The notes beneath the pieces were generated by a model, which was not told the origin of the DNA, did not search any database, and saw only the letters and a list, made by a program, of their open reading frames with translations. A stretch of 37,705 nucleotides of DNA from Paenibacillus zanthoxyli JH29 (GTDB taxonomy: Bacteria > Bacillota > Bacilli > Paenibacillales > Paenibacillaceae), in the NCBI RefSeq assembly GCF_000520715.1, contig NZ_ASSD01000027.1:1-37705 (forward strand), in the 5' to 3' direction. The position numbers and the translations under genes are program-made. How positions within the stretch are numbered: position 1 is the stretch's first letter; every line of letters begins with the position of its first letter. Positions 23,511-31,751 of the stretch are shown here, piece by piece.

Positions 23511-25403
23511 ATGAAATTGCCACTATACAAAATAGCGGCTGTAGTGTTTGTCATACTGCTGTTGGCTTCCATGATTGAGGTTGGAATTGCGATGGAGCGG
23601 GGGAAACAAGAGGGCAGAGAACTCCAGGGGTGGCAGCTGAAATGGGTGAACGCAGCAATAGGAGAAGGAGTGTATCCTCCCCGCACGGAATCAGGGTGGA
23701 TTGACGTGTCGCCTTCGGACGATCTGCCTGAGGTTTCGGGAGTTATGACCGGGGTATGGTTCCGTACTTCTTTGCCTCCGCTCGGGAGCAATTCGGCCGC
23801 GCTGTTAAATAAAGTTTATGGAAGTGACATCAGAGCTTATGTGGACGATACGCTGGTATACGATTCGAACGGTAGAGGAAGCCGAGGAGGAGGCAAGCTT
23901 CTGATTCCGCTAACAGCGCCGCAAGTAGGCAAAGAGTTGTACATCTACAGCGGAGGGACCGGCAGCCGCCTTGGCTTGGAAGGAGAGATCAAGGTTGGCA
24001 GCTACGCCAAGCTGCTAAATGTTTACTTGAAGGAAAATCTGCTGGATCTCATGATCGGCGGGTCGCTCATTTTTATGGCCGTCGTCCTGGGCGTGTGCTC
24101 GGTATTTTTGAAAAGAGAGCTGTTTGTCAACGGAATTCTGCTCATGCTGATCATGCTGTCGTCCGGGGTGCTGATGATCTACTATTCTCCTTATCTTGAA
24201 ATTGTAATGGAGAATAAATCCAGGTGGTTGGAGCTGCTGTTCGATGCGGCGCTGTTCACACTGCTTCCAGCATTCACCTACTTTTTCGAGAAGTTATTTG
24301 GTTCGGGCCTGTTCAAAGCCGTCGCCCGGCTGAGGAAGCTCCAAATAGGATATTCGCTGTTCTGCGTAGGACTTAGCGTACTCAATATTGCCTTGTCTTA
24401 CCGCCTAGACGTTCTGTATAGAATTTTTACAGTTGATGTCGTGGGAATTCTTATGATTATTCAGTTCCTGCTCCTGCTGGGACTTGCGATCCGGTACTCC
24501 CTTCGCGGCAATGTGGAGGCCATTATTTTCACCACCGGATTTGCCTTGTTTGCGCTAGCGTCGCTCAGCGAGCTGTCCCTGTACTATATGTCCGGCGAGA
24601 AGTACCAGCTGTACTGGTGGAAATGGGGCATCGTCGGTTTTCTTGTTTCCCTGATTGTCATCGTAGGGCGCAGATTCGCCAGGAATCACGAACAAGTGGT
24701 GGAATATTCCAAAGAACTGGAGAAGTTCAACAACGATCTTCAGCGTTCTGAGAAAATGGAAATTATTAGCGAGCTGGCCGCATCGGTGGCGCATGAGGTA
24801 CGCAATCCGCTCCAGGTTACGAGAGGCTTTCTGCAAATTATCGGCGGAGCTCAGGGCAGCAAGGAAAGGGAATACTTGCAATTGGCGATTTCGGAGCTGG
24901 ACCGGGCCTCGCATATTATCAATGATTTCCTCACATTTGCCAAGCCGGCGATGGATAAGGTGGAATGTCTGGATGTCGGGGAAGAACTGAGGCATGTCGC
25001 GGGCATTCTGCTGCCTCTGGCCCAACTTCAGGGGAGCCGAATCGAGATTCATACGGAAACCGGTCTGTACGTCAAGTTCAATTCTTCCAAGTTCAAGCAG
25101 GCGCTGATCAATATTATCAAGAACGGCATTGAAGCCCTCCAGGACAACGGGCTGGTGACCATTACTGCCCAGAAATCCGGCGCTTACGTGATCATTAGCG
25201 TTCGGGATACGGGGGAAGGCATGACGGCCAGCGAGATCGCCCGGTTGGGGGAGCCTTATTATTCCAATAAAACGAAAGGCACCGGACTCGGATTGATGGT
25301 AACCTTCCGGCTCATTGAAGCGATGAAAGGCACGATCGAGTTTCAGAGCACCAAGGGAAAGGGGACGGAAGCAAGAGTCAAACTGCCTGCCGTGAAACCG
25401 TGA
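23511..25403 (+). CDS. Sensor histidine kinase, 7TM type, sporulation-kinase-like
   Basis: A 630-aa kinase. One N-terminal membrane segment (~7-24) precedes a ~145-residue extracytoplasmic domain, then about seven membrane segments (~173-390), resembling 7TMR-type sensor kinases. A short coiled coil (VVEYSKELEKFNNDLQRSEK) leads into HisKA with His428 in SVAHEVRNPLQVTRGFLQ. The HATPase has N box INIIKNGIEAL, G1 DTGEGM and G2 KGTGLGL. The HEVRNPL-RGFLQ H-box is characteristic of Bacillales kinases feeding the Spo0F-Spo0A phosphorelay, and no response regulator is adjacent. GAGGTG precedes the ATG. The ligand is unknown. Confidence 0.88.
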   Translation: MKLPLYKIAAVVFVILLLASMIEVGIAMERGKQEGRELQGWQLKWVNAAIGEGVYPPRTESGWIDVSPSDDLPEVSGVMTGVWFRTSLPPLGSNSAALLNKVYGSDIRAYVDDTLVYDSNGRGSRGGGKLLIPLTAPQVGKELYIYSGGTGSRLGLEGEIKVGSYAKLLNVYLKENLLDLMIGGSLIFMAVVLGVCSVFLKRELFVNGILLMLIMLSSGVLMIYYSPYLEIVMENKSRWLELLFDAALFTLLPAFTYFFEKLFGSGLFKAVARLRKLQIGYSLFCVGLSVLNIALSYRLDVLYRIFTVDVVGILMIIQFLLLLGLAIRYSLRGNVEAIIFTTGFALFALASLSELSLYYMSGEKYQLYWWKWGIVGFLVSLIVIVGRRFARNHEQVVEYSKELEKFNNDLQRSEKMEIISELAASVAHEVRNPLQVTRGFLQIIGGAQGSKEREYLQLAISELDRASHIINDFLTFAKPAMDKVECLDVGEELRHVAGILLPLAQLQGSRIEIHTETGLYVKFNSSKFKQALINIIKNGIEALQDNGLVTITAQKSGAYVIISVRDTGEGMTASEIARLGEPYYSNKTKGTGLGLMVTFRLIEAMKGTIEFQSTKGKGTEARVKLPAVKP

Positions 25404-25755
25404 GTCCCGCTTGTTCAGGAAAGTCTGCTAGGACTATATCTGGTGCTAGAGGTACAGAGGGCCGCCGGCGCCCCTGTCGCTACACAGACCCAGCCTTGGG
25501 CCCAAGGCAGCTGGATAAAGGAATGGAGAGAGACGGGACTTTTGGCGGAAGGAACCGTCTTTCGGTCGGAGGAGACGCAAAACCCTCGCGGCGAGATTTG
25601 AGGAAGTGATGGAGTGGATGGAGGGGGGCAACCCCCGGGACGCCGACAGAGCGGCTCAGGCGCTCGCTGGAAGGGATGCTTCTGGATTGCTGCGGCGTGG
25701 GCTGATCAAGAAATACATGGGAGTCTCTCCGCAGGAAAGCCGCGGCAATGTGTGA
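25404..25755 (+). pseudogene. Decayed coding remnant, possibly the end of an SLH-domain protein
   Basis: There is no start codon with a ribosome binding site, but protein-like frames persist. Frame 3, directly after the kinase stop, reads ESLLGLYLVLEVQRAAGAP then QPWAQGSWIKEWRETGLLAE and GTVFRSEETQNPRGEI, stopping at 25599-25601. Frame 1 continues from 25600 with EEVMEWMEGGNPRDADRAA and RRGLIKKYMGVSPQESRG to a stop at 25753-25755. Skipping one T near 25599 joins them. The W-A...I...GLL-G...F...R-E pattern resembles S-layer-homology repeats. This is my reading of a degraded sequence; it could also be a chance open region. Confidence 0.4.
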
Positions 25756-26092
25756 GCTCGGATGCTTGAACGGTACCGTTCGGTAAAAGGACGCCGTCAG
25801 CCGTCTCTCCTTATCCGGTTAGAACTCCTTGTGCTGTTGGAAATACTTGTGGTATTTTAGCTGACATAAAACTCAATGTTAATTACCAAATTATCCCCTT
25901 ATACCCCATTTTTGATTGAATAAAACAGGCGAAAATAAAAAAAATATCCTTAATTTTTAACTATGAAACCGTTATCAGGTAGAAAGGTAACTTGTTATTG
26001 TCATCTTTCTTTTGTATGATGCATTTAACACAGCGGTTTAAAGGCAGGTAAAAACTCGCATTTTCCACAAATTTGGAGAATTGGGTGGTGGG
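25756..26092. promoter_or_regulatory. Intergenic leader of the two-component operon
   Basis: Together with the remnant before it, this makes 689 bp without an intact gene. It turns AT-rich from about 25850. Overlapping palindromes GAACGGTACCGTTC (25768-25781) and TACCGTTCGGTA (25774-25785) may be an operator or chance. No terminator with a T run was seen after the kinase gene. Confidence 0.5.
25992..26020 (+). promoter_or_regulatory. SigA promoter of the NarL-type two-component genes
   Basis: -35 TTGTTA (25992-25997), 17-bp spacer, -10 TATGAT (26015-26020), 72 bp upstream of the ATG. Confidence 0.65.
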
Positions 26093-27739
26093 ATGAATAT
26101 CAGGTTGTCTGCGGAAGATCGTATGATTACATTTTTCAGGTACTTATCACTATTCCTTACTTCGCTGATGTTCTTGGTAACGCGCACGGGTCCTGCCCTC
26201 GTTTATAAAATTTTGATTATTCTGGCGCTGGGCTTGCTGGCTCATGTGTTTACGGCCTCTTATCGGAGTTTCCGGCACAGGCCGCGTGCCGTTATGGCGT
26301 TGGTTAGTATTGAGATGCTGCTGATTCTTCTGCTGGCCATTGGTACAGGCGGATACAACAGCCCATTCAAGCTGTATTCGCTTAATCCTATTTTGATTGC
26401 AGCGGGTTCCTTGTCCTTTTATTTTTGCTGGAGCCTGCTCGCCGGCTATTTTGCCATCTTCCTTGGATTTTGCTATTTTTTTTATAAATCAGCGGATGAC
26501 ACCTTTGCCTCTGTTCTGCTGGAGAACGGAAATCTGTTCCTGGCCCTTGCGCTCACGGCAATCTTTTTGCAGCTGCTTTCGAAGCTTAAGCGGCAGCGGG
26601 AGGAAGCCGAGGCGCGCACGGACGAAATGCTAGAGCATATCAAATCGCTGTATCAAATCGTGGAAACCTCAAGCGAGCATGATTTTATGAACATCGGACA
26701 AGTGATTACCGACTATGCCCTCAAGCTGACGAAGCTGAACAAAGCGCTGTTCTGGTTCGCGGGAAACAGCGGGGGGCCGGCGCTTGTAAGCCGCCAGACC
26801 GGTTGGCTGCCCGAGGAGGAAGGAACTCTATTCGGGGAGCTCAAGAAATATGAGCCTGAATGGCGGCGTCAGAAGGAACCGATATTCAGGAGCATTCCCG
26901 GATTCGGGGACATGCTGCTGATGCCGGTTCGGATGAGCACCCGGTTTGTCGGCGTCATCGGGGTAAAGCTTGAAGCGCATGAGGGACTGGAGGGCCGGAG
27001 ATGGTACATCCAGCAGCTGATGTTTCTGGCGGAGCTCAGCGCGATTACGCTGGAACGCCATGAGCTGAGCGTCACCGAGAACCGTCTCATTGTGACCAAT
27101 GAGCAGAACCGGATTGCCGACGAAATGCATGACAGCGTCTCGCAGAGCCTGTTCGGCATTGTCTATGCAGCGCATTCTCTCAAGCAGGCCTGCCGAAAAA
27201 TGACGCCCTCCCAGCTGGAGGAGCAGATTGAGCTGATCCATGATTCGGCGACCAAGGCCGCCAAGGAACTGAGGATTACCATTTACAGTTTGAGCTCCAA
27301 GAAAAGCGGCGGTCCGACCTGGCTCGGTATGGTAAGATCGCATCTCAAAAGCTTGTCGAGGCTGAATGATGTCGAGATTGATTTCAAAGTGAAGGGCGAC
27401 GACTTCAGCCTGCCCTACCCCTATCATAAAGCGCTTTTCCGGATTATATCCGAAGCGACCGGCAATGCCATTCGCCACGGCGGCGCCGGCAATATTGAGG
27501 TTGAGCTGACCTTGAAGCCAAGATGGATCGGACTGGCTATTCGCGACGATGGGGTCGGCTTCGATACCGATCTGCTGTGGACCCGTTCGGAGGAGGGGAC
27601 AGGCGGCCTCGGAATGAAGAACATGCAGCATTTGGCGAGTTCCCTTGGCGGTGATTTCCAGTTATCCAGCAACGAAAATGCAGGTACCCAGATTCTGATT
27701 TCAATTCCGGTAGGCGTGGTTGAATTAATGAACGCATAA
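26093..27739 (+). CDS. Sensor histidine kinase, NarL/DegS-type (HisKA_3)
   Basis: A 548-aa kinase. Residues ~15-165 carry about six membrane segments without a large external loop, then a coiled coil and a GAF-like domain (~190-320). The HisKA_3 dimerisation region has the phospho-acceptor His346 in RIADEMHDSVSQSLFGIVYA. The HATPase shows SEATGNAIRHG (N box), DDGVGFD (G1) and GGLGMKNM (G2). It would phosphorylate the response regulator encoded 24 bp downstream. ATG 26093 is chosen over a TTG at 26081. The signal is unknown; a membrane-embedded sensor suggests an envelope cue. Confidence 0.9.
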   Translation: MNIRLSAEDRMITFFRYLSLFLTSLMFLVTRTGPALVYKILIILALGLLAHVFTASYRSFRHRPRAVMALVSIEMLLILLLAIGTGGYNSPFKLYSLNPILIAAGSLSFYFCWSLLAGYFAIFLGFCYFFYKSADDTFASVLLENGNLFLALALTAIFLQLLSKLKRQREEAEARTDEMLEHIKSLYQIVETSSEHDFMNIGQVITDYALKLTKLNKALFWFAGNSGGPALVSRQTGWLPEEEGTLFGELKKYEPEWRRQKEPIFRSIPGFGDMLLMPVRMSTRFVGVIGVKLEAHEGLEGRRWYIQQLMFLAELSAITLERHELSVTENRLIVTNEQNRIADEMHDSVSQSLFGIVYAAHSLKQACRKMTPSQLEEQIELIHDSATKAAKELRITIYSLSSKKSGGPTWLGMVRSHLKSLSRLNDVEIDFKVKGDDFSLPYPYHKALFRIISEATGNAIRHGGAGNIEVELTLKPRWIGLAIRDDGVGFDTDLLWTRSEEGTGGLGMKNMQHLASSLGGDFQLSSNENAGTQILISIPVGVVELMNA

Positions 27740-27763
27740 AGGATGATAGGAGGTCTTTGCATT

Positions 27764-28399
27764 ATGGAAATCGTAATTGTGGATGATCACCCCCTCGTTA
27801 GAAGAGGGCTGGCAGCTGTTATTTCTATGCAGCCTAATTTGAAATTTGCGGGCGAAGCAACGAACGGTGAAGAGGCTCTGCGCGTCTTTGAAGAGGTGCG
27901 GCCTGATTTGGTGCTGATCGATTTGAAGCTTGCCGACGAGTCGGGGATTGATGTGATCAAGGCCGCGCGCAGACGCGGAATCGAAAGCAAGTTCATCCTG
28001 CTGACATCCTCGGCAAGCCGGGAAGATTTCCTGAAGGCGGAGGAAGTGCTGGTCGACGGCTATGTACTGAAAGAAGCGCTCCCTGAGGAGCTGCTGTTTG
28101 CCATTCAACTGGTCTATAAGGGCAGGAAGTATTACGATCCCGGCCTGATGGAAGACAAGATGAGAATGAGCGGCAAGGGTCCGACGGATGAATTGACGCC
28201 CAAGGAACGGGAAGTGCTGATCGAGCTGGGGCAGGGCGCCTGCAACCGGGAAATTGCTTCCCGGCTCTTCATCAGCGAGTTCACGGTCAAGAAGCATGTC
28301 AGTCAAATTTTGGCCAAGCTTCAGGTTGCGGACCGCACCCAGGCCGCGCTTTACGCGAACGCGGTTGGCTTAACTAAATACGAGATGTCTGTCGAATAA
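27764..28399 (+). CDS. Response regulator, NarL/FixJ family (LuxR-type HTH)
   Basis: A 211-aa regulator. The receiver has acidic pair Asp7/Asp8 (VDDHPLVRRG), phospho-acceptor Asp53 (LIDLKLAD) and the conserved lysine in YVLKEALP. The output domain is a LuxR-type helix-turn-helix: LTPKEREVLIELGQGACNRE, then IASRLFISEFTVKKHVSQIL. ATG 27764 (MEIVIVDDHP) has AGGAGG 10 nt upstream and is favoured over a frame start at 27743. It sits just upstream of the exopolysaccharide operon, which it may control. A terminator follows the gene. Confidence 0.92.
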   Translation: MEIVIVDDHPLVRRGLAAVISMQPNLKFAGEATNGEEALRVFEEVRPDLVLIDLKLADESGIDVIKAARRRGIESKFILLTSSASREDFLKAEEVLVDGYVLKEALPEELLFAIQLVYKGRKYYDPGLMEDKMRMSGKGPTDELTPKEREVLIELGQGACNREIASRLFISEFTVKKHVSQILAKLQVADRTQAALYANAVGLTKYEMSVE

Positions 28400-28429
28400 T
28401 CGGCAGGCGAATAAAATTTCATATTTACA

Positions 28430-28458
28430 AGCATGGACATCTTGTCCGTGCTTTTTTT
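28430..28458 (+). terminator. Rho-independent terminator after the response regulator gene
   Basis: AGCATGGACA pairs with TGTCCGTGCT (one G-T pair) around TCT, followed by TTTTTTT. It separates the regulatory pair from the polysaccharide operon. Confidence 0.88.
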
Positions 28459-28678
28459 CTTTTTCGGCAAATTTCGCCAGCGATGTGTCAACACAGCTTA
28501 TGCCTTATGGTACTAAAGTATACTATGAATTGGCCTAAAGTGGAAATTTTCTTTATTCAAAAGTGAAAACGAAAGTAATGGCAGGGACCATGCCCCGAAA
28601 AATGTGGATTGTTAGAATTAAAGTAAGTTACCTGAAATTTTCAGAAGTCTTTCAAAATCCAACGGAAGGAGGCTCGCT
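28459..28678 (+). promoter_or_regulatory. Leader of the exopolysaccharide operon
   Basis: 220 bp of non-coding sequence. It holds the perfect 13-nt palindrome CTGAAATTTTCAG (28632-28644), 35 bp before the start codon, and a dyad TGTGT-CA-ACACA near 28494-28505. A weak promoter candidate is TTATGC, 17 bp, TACTAT around 28500-28530. No riboswitch class was recognised. Confidence 0.4.
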
Positions 28679-29419
28679 GTGGAAAAGACGATTTTGGATT
28701 ACCTGAATCTGATCAAAAAAAGGTTATGGCTCATCGTGCTGTTCGTGTTGATCTCCTGCAGCACCACCTATTATGTCAGCAAGAATTACGTGGTGCCCGT
28801 CTATTCCGCATCTGCACAGCTGCTGGTGAACAACGCCGCTGACCTGCCGGAAGGCAATAACCTGAACAATCTGAATTTCAGTCTTAATTTGATCGGAAGT
28901 TACAAGGAAATCATTAAATCGCCGGCCATTATGGACCGTGTCGCCGCCGCGCATCCGGAATTCGGGCTTACAGGAGACGCGCTCAGCTCCAAGGTAGCCA
29001 TCAAATCTTCAGAGGGAAGCCAGATCATCAATCTCAGTGTGGAGGATACAAGCTACGCGAAGGCAGCCGGCATCGCCAATGCCGTATCGCAGACTTTTAT
29101 TCGCACCCTGCCGGAGCTGATGAATATGAACAACGTCAACTTCCTCACTCGTGCGGACCCGAAAGATGTTCCGGGGCCGATAAACGCAGGGTTTACGATG
29201 AATCTGATTATCAGCTTTGTCGTATCGGTGATGGCGGCTCTGGGAATTATCCTGCTGCTGGAGACGGTGAACGGCTCCCTTCGCTCCGAGAAGGAAGCGA
29301 TGCACGAGTTTGGTCTTCCGGTCATCGGAACAATTCCGGTCATCCGCAAACGCGACCTCGGCAAGGATGGAGACAACAAAGCAAGAGTAGGGGAGGGAGC
29401 GTATGCTGCGGTTAAGTAA
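28679..29419 (+). CDS. Wzz-family polysaccharide co-polymerase (YveK/CapA-like)
   Basis: A 246-aa membrane protein that sets polysaccharide chain length and activates the partner BY-kinase. Membrane segments lie at ~17-37 and ~175-195 around a ~135-residue external domain. The proline-rich motif before TM2 (ADPKDVPGPINAG) is typical of Wzz. The cytoplasmic tail ends in VGEGAYAAVK and would meet the kinase. GTG start with AAGGAGG 6 nt upstream. First gene of a long operon; it overlaps the next gene by 17 bp. Confidence 0.9.
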   Translation: MEKTILDYLNLIKKRLWLIVLFVLISCSTTYYVSKNYVVPVYSASAQLLVNNAADLPEGNNLNNLNFSLNLIGSYKEIIKSPAIMDRVAAAHPEFGLTGDALSSKVAIKSSEGSQIINLSVEDTSYAKAAGIANAVSQTFIRTLPELMNMNNVNFLTRADPKDVPGPINAGFTMNLIISFVVSVMAALGIILLLETVNGSLRSEKEAMHEFGLPVIGTIPVIRKRDLGKDGDNKARVGEGAYAAVK

Positions 29420-30041
29420 CAGCCTCATTGCCGAACGAAATCCACAGTCGCATGTGTCTGAATCATTCCGCTCGCTTCGCACCTACATCCGTCAGCTCGG
29501 GCTGCTGCAGGGTGGAGGCAAATCGCTGCTCTTCACGTCCGGGGGTGCGGGGGAGGGAAAGACGACCGTTCTTGCTAATCTCGCCGTATCCTTTGTGCAG
29601 GAAGGAAAAAAGGTCGCCGTGGTGGATTGCAACTTACGGAGCCCCGGCCTTCATACGGTGTTCGGAGTGGAGAATAGCGACGGGCTGGCTGACTGTCTGA
29701 GCGGCCAGAAGGAGACCGGCAAGATCGGCGTGTACGGCAACCTGGCCAATCTTACGATCGTGACGGCAGGAGTCTCATCCATTAGTCCGCCTGATCTGTT
29801 GGGCAACGCCAAGATGGCGGAGCTGCTGGAGGAATTGAAAGGAACCCATGATCTTGTTCTGCTGGACACGCCCCCTGCGGTGGAGTACAGCGATGCCCGG
29901 GTGCTTGCGCCGCTCACGGACGGCGTTATCATCATTGCCCGTTACGGCAAATCGAAGCGGGAGTTGATCGGCAAGGTCAAGACGCTGATGGAACAATCCG
30001 GGACCGCTATTCTCGGCATTACCATAAACCAATTCAAGTAA
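29403..30041 (+). CDS. CpsD/CapB-family BY-kinase-like ATPase, atypical
   Basis: A 212-aa P-loop protein of the bacterial tyrosine kinase family, partner of the Wzz-like protein. Walker A is SGGAGEGKTT and Walker B VLLDTPP. Walker A' reads VVDCNLRSPGLH, with Asn where the family normally has the second Asp of DxD. The chain ends ITINQFK, with no C-terminal tyrosine cluster, the usual autophosphorylation site. It therefore may bind ATP and control polymerisation without the usual phosphorylation cycle, or be weakly active. No CpsB/YwqE-type phosphatase gene is nearby. ATG start inside the end of the preceding gene. Confidence 0.9.
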   Translation: MLRLSNSLIAERNPQSHVSESFRSLRTYIRQLGLLQGGGKSLLFTSGGAGEGKTTVLANLAVSFVQEGKKVAVVDCNLRSPGLHTVFGVENSDGLADCLSGQKETGKIGVYGNLANLTIVTAGVSSISPPDLLGNAKMAELLEELKGTHDLVLLDTPPAVEYSDARVLAPLTDGVIIIARYGKSKRELIGKVKTLMEQSGTAILGITINQFK

Positions 30042-30088
30042 TAATGAGCTGGACGCAAGCCAACAAAAATGACTTTTAGGAGGCACGG

Positions 30089-30976
30089 ATGATGAAAAAA
30101 GTGAAAAAGGTAATTATTCCCGCAGCCGGACTGGGTACCCGTTTTCTTCCTGCAACTAAGGCGATGCCGAAGGAAATGCTTCCTATCATCAACAAGCCTA
30201 CTATTCAGTACATTGTGGAGGAAGCGATCGCTTCCGGCATCGAGGATATTATTATCGTAACCGGTAAAGGAAAGCGGGCGATTGAAGATCATTTCGACAA
30301 CGCCTTCGAGCTGGAATCGCGGCTGCTTGAGGATGGTAAGCTCGAACTCCTTCAGGAGGTACAGCGTTCATCCAAGGTTGAAATTCACTATATCCGGCAA
30401 AAAGAACCCAAAGGACTGGGACATGCGGTCTGGTGCGCCAGACGGTTCATCGGCGACGAGCCATTCGGCGTAATGCTCGGCGACGATATTGTTGCCGGAC
30501 AGACGCCATGCCTCAAACAACTGATCGACCAGTATGAGGAAACGCAGAACTCGGTTATCGGCGTGCAGGAAATTCCCGATGAATTCACCAACCGGTACGG
30601 CATTATCGAGCCGGATTTCCAGGACGGCCGTCTGTACCGCGTCCACAACTTTGTCGAGAAGCCGCCGCTCGGCACCGCCCCTTCCAATCTGGCGATTATG
30701 GGCCGCTACGTGTTTACGCCGAAGATCTTTAAATATCTCGATCTGCAGGAAAAAGGCGCCGGAGGCGAAATCCAGCTGACCGACGCGATCCAGAAGCTGA
30801 ACCAAAGCGAGCGGGTCTACGCCTACAATTTCGATGGAACGAGATACGACGTCGGAGAACGGCTCGGTTATATTTTGACAACGCTGGAGTTCGCTTTGGA
30901 GAACAAGGACTTGCGCTACCCTCTCATGGATGCTATGGCGGCATGGCTCAGCAAGGCGGAACAAGCCACCAGTTAA
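30089..30976 (+). CDS. galU: UTP-glucose-1-phosphate uridylyltransferase
   Basis: A 295-aa nucleotidyltransferase making UDP-glucose from UTP and glucose-1-phosphate. The nucleotide-binding motif [20 protein letters not shown], the sugar-phosphate region [20 protein letters not shown] and [10 protein letters not shown] are diagnostic. Length fits GalU/GtaB (about 292). AGGAGG is 5 nt before the ATG; a second ATG follows immediately and could also be used. Its place in the operon points to UDP-glucose supply for the polysaccharide. Confidence 0.95.
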   Translation: MMKKVKKVIIPAAGLGTRFLPATKAMPKEMLPIINKPTIQYIVEEAIASGIEDIIIVTGKGKRAIEDHFDNAFELESRLLEDGKLELLQEVQRSSKVEIHYIRQKEPKGLGHAVWCARRFIGDEPFGVMLGDDIVAGQTPCLKQLIDQYEETQNSVIGVQEIPDEFTNRYGIIEPDFQDGRLYRVHNFVEKPPLGTAPSNLAIMGRYVFTPKIFKYLDLQEKGAGGEIQLTDAIQKLNQSERVYAYNFDGTRYDVGERLGYILTTLEFALENKDLRYPLMDAMAAWLSKAEQATS

Positions 30977-31039
30977 CAGGCTGAAGCGCAGGGACTTATA
31001 TATTACGGGCTGATCATTACAAGGAGGATTGAGAGGGAA

Positions 31040-31729
31040 ATGAGCATGCCAAAAATGCCGGATGACGCTGAGCCGATTCTGTCTAATGTTTACGTGCTGC
31101 ATGCCGAAGAAGCGCGGGAAGCCAGTTCCTACCTGGTAGTGAAGCGGGTAATCGACATTCTTTTTTCCGCTCTGTGCCTATTCCTGCTGCTGCCCCTGTT
31201 TGCCGTAATCGCCGTACTGATCAAATTGGATGACCCGAAAGGGAAAGTGTTCTTCCGCCAGACCCGTGTCGGCAAGGACGAGAAGCCGTTTGAGATGTAC
31301 AAGTTCAGGTCCATGATCTCGAATGCCGAGGAACTGAAGAAGAATCTCATGGCTTACAACGAGGTCAGCGGGGCGATGTTCAAGATGAAGAATGATCCCC
31401 GCATAACAAAGATAGGGAAGTTCCTGCGCAAGACAAGCATTGACGAGCTTCCCCAACTCTGGAATGTGCTGGTTGGCAACATGAGTCTTGTCGGTCCCCG
31501 GCCGCCTCTTCCCGATGAAGTGGCGCAGTATTCGGAGTACGACAAGCAGCGGCTGACCGTAACGCCCGGCTGCACAGGCTACTGGCAGGTTCACGCGCGC
31601 AACAGTGTCGGCTTCGAGGAAATGGTCCAACTGGATCTCACGTATATCCGCATGCGGAGCACGGCGCTCGACTTGAAGATTATCCTAAAGACGGGACTCA
31701 TGCTTCTGGGATCGAAAAATGCTTATTAA
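31040..31729 (+). CDS. Undecaprenyl-phosphate sugar phosphotransferase (priming enzyme)
   Basis: A 229-aa member of the bacterial sugar transferase family. It has a short N-terminal part, one membrane hairpin (RVIDILFSALCLFLLLPLFA) and the catalytic domain. Motifs FFRQTRVGKDEKPFEMYKFR, KTSIDELPQLWNVLVGNMSL and VGPRPPLP are those of monotopic phosphoglycosyl transferases. It would load the first sugar-1-phosphate onto the lipid carrier at the inner membrane face. AAGGAGG precedes the ATG by about 13 nt. The sugar is not predictable. Confidence 0.92.
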   Translation: MSMPKMPDDAEPILSNVYVLHAEEAREASSYLVVKRVIDILFSALCLFLLLPLFAVIAVLIKLDDPKGKVFFRQTRVGKDEKPFEMYKFRSMISNAEELKKNLMAYNEVSGAMFKMKNDPRITKIGKFLRKTSIDELPQLWNVLVGNMSLVGPRPPLPDEVAQYSEYDKQRLTVTPGCTGYWQVHARNSVGFEEMVQLDLTYIRMRSTALDLKIILKTGLMLLGSKNAY

Positions 31730-31751
31730 TTAAGAAATTAGGTGAATGCCC

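Noticed and set aside
25400-25609. 69-codon frame starting at the kinase stop (frame 2)
   Set aside because: Arg/Gly/Pro-rich and without a ribosome binding site; the protein-like signal in this interval is in frames 3 and 1.
28459-28678. Riboswitch in the leader of the polysaccharide operon
   Set aside because: No recognised aptamer core and no terminator/antiterminator pair before the first gene.
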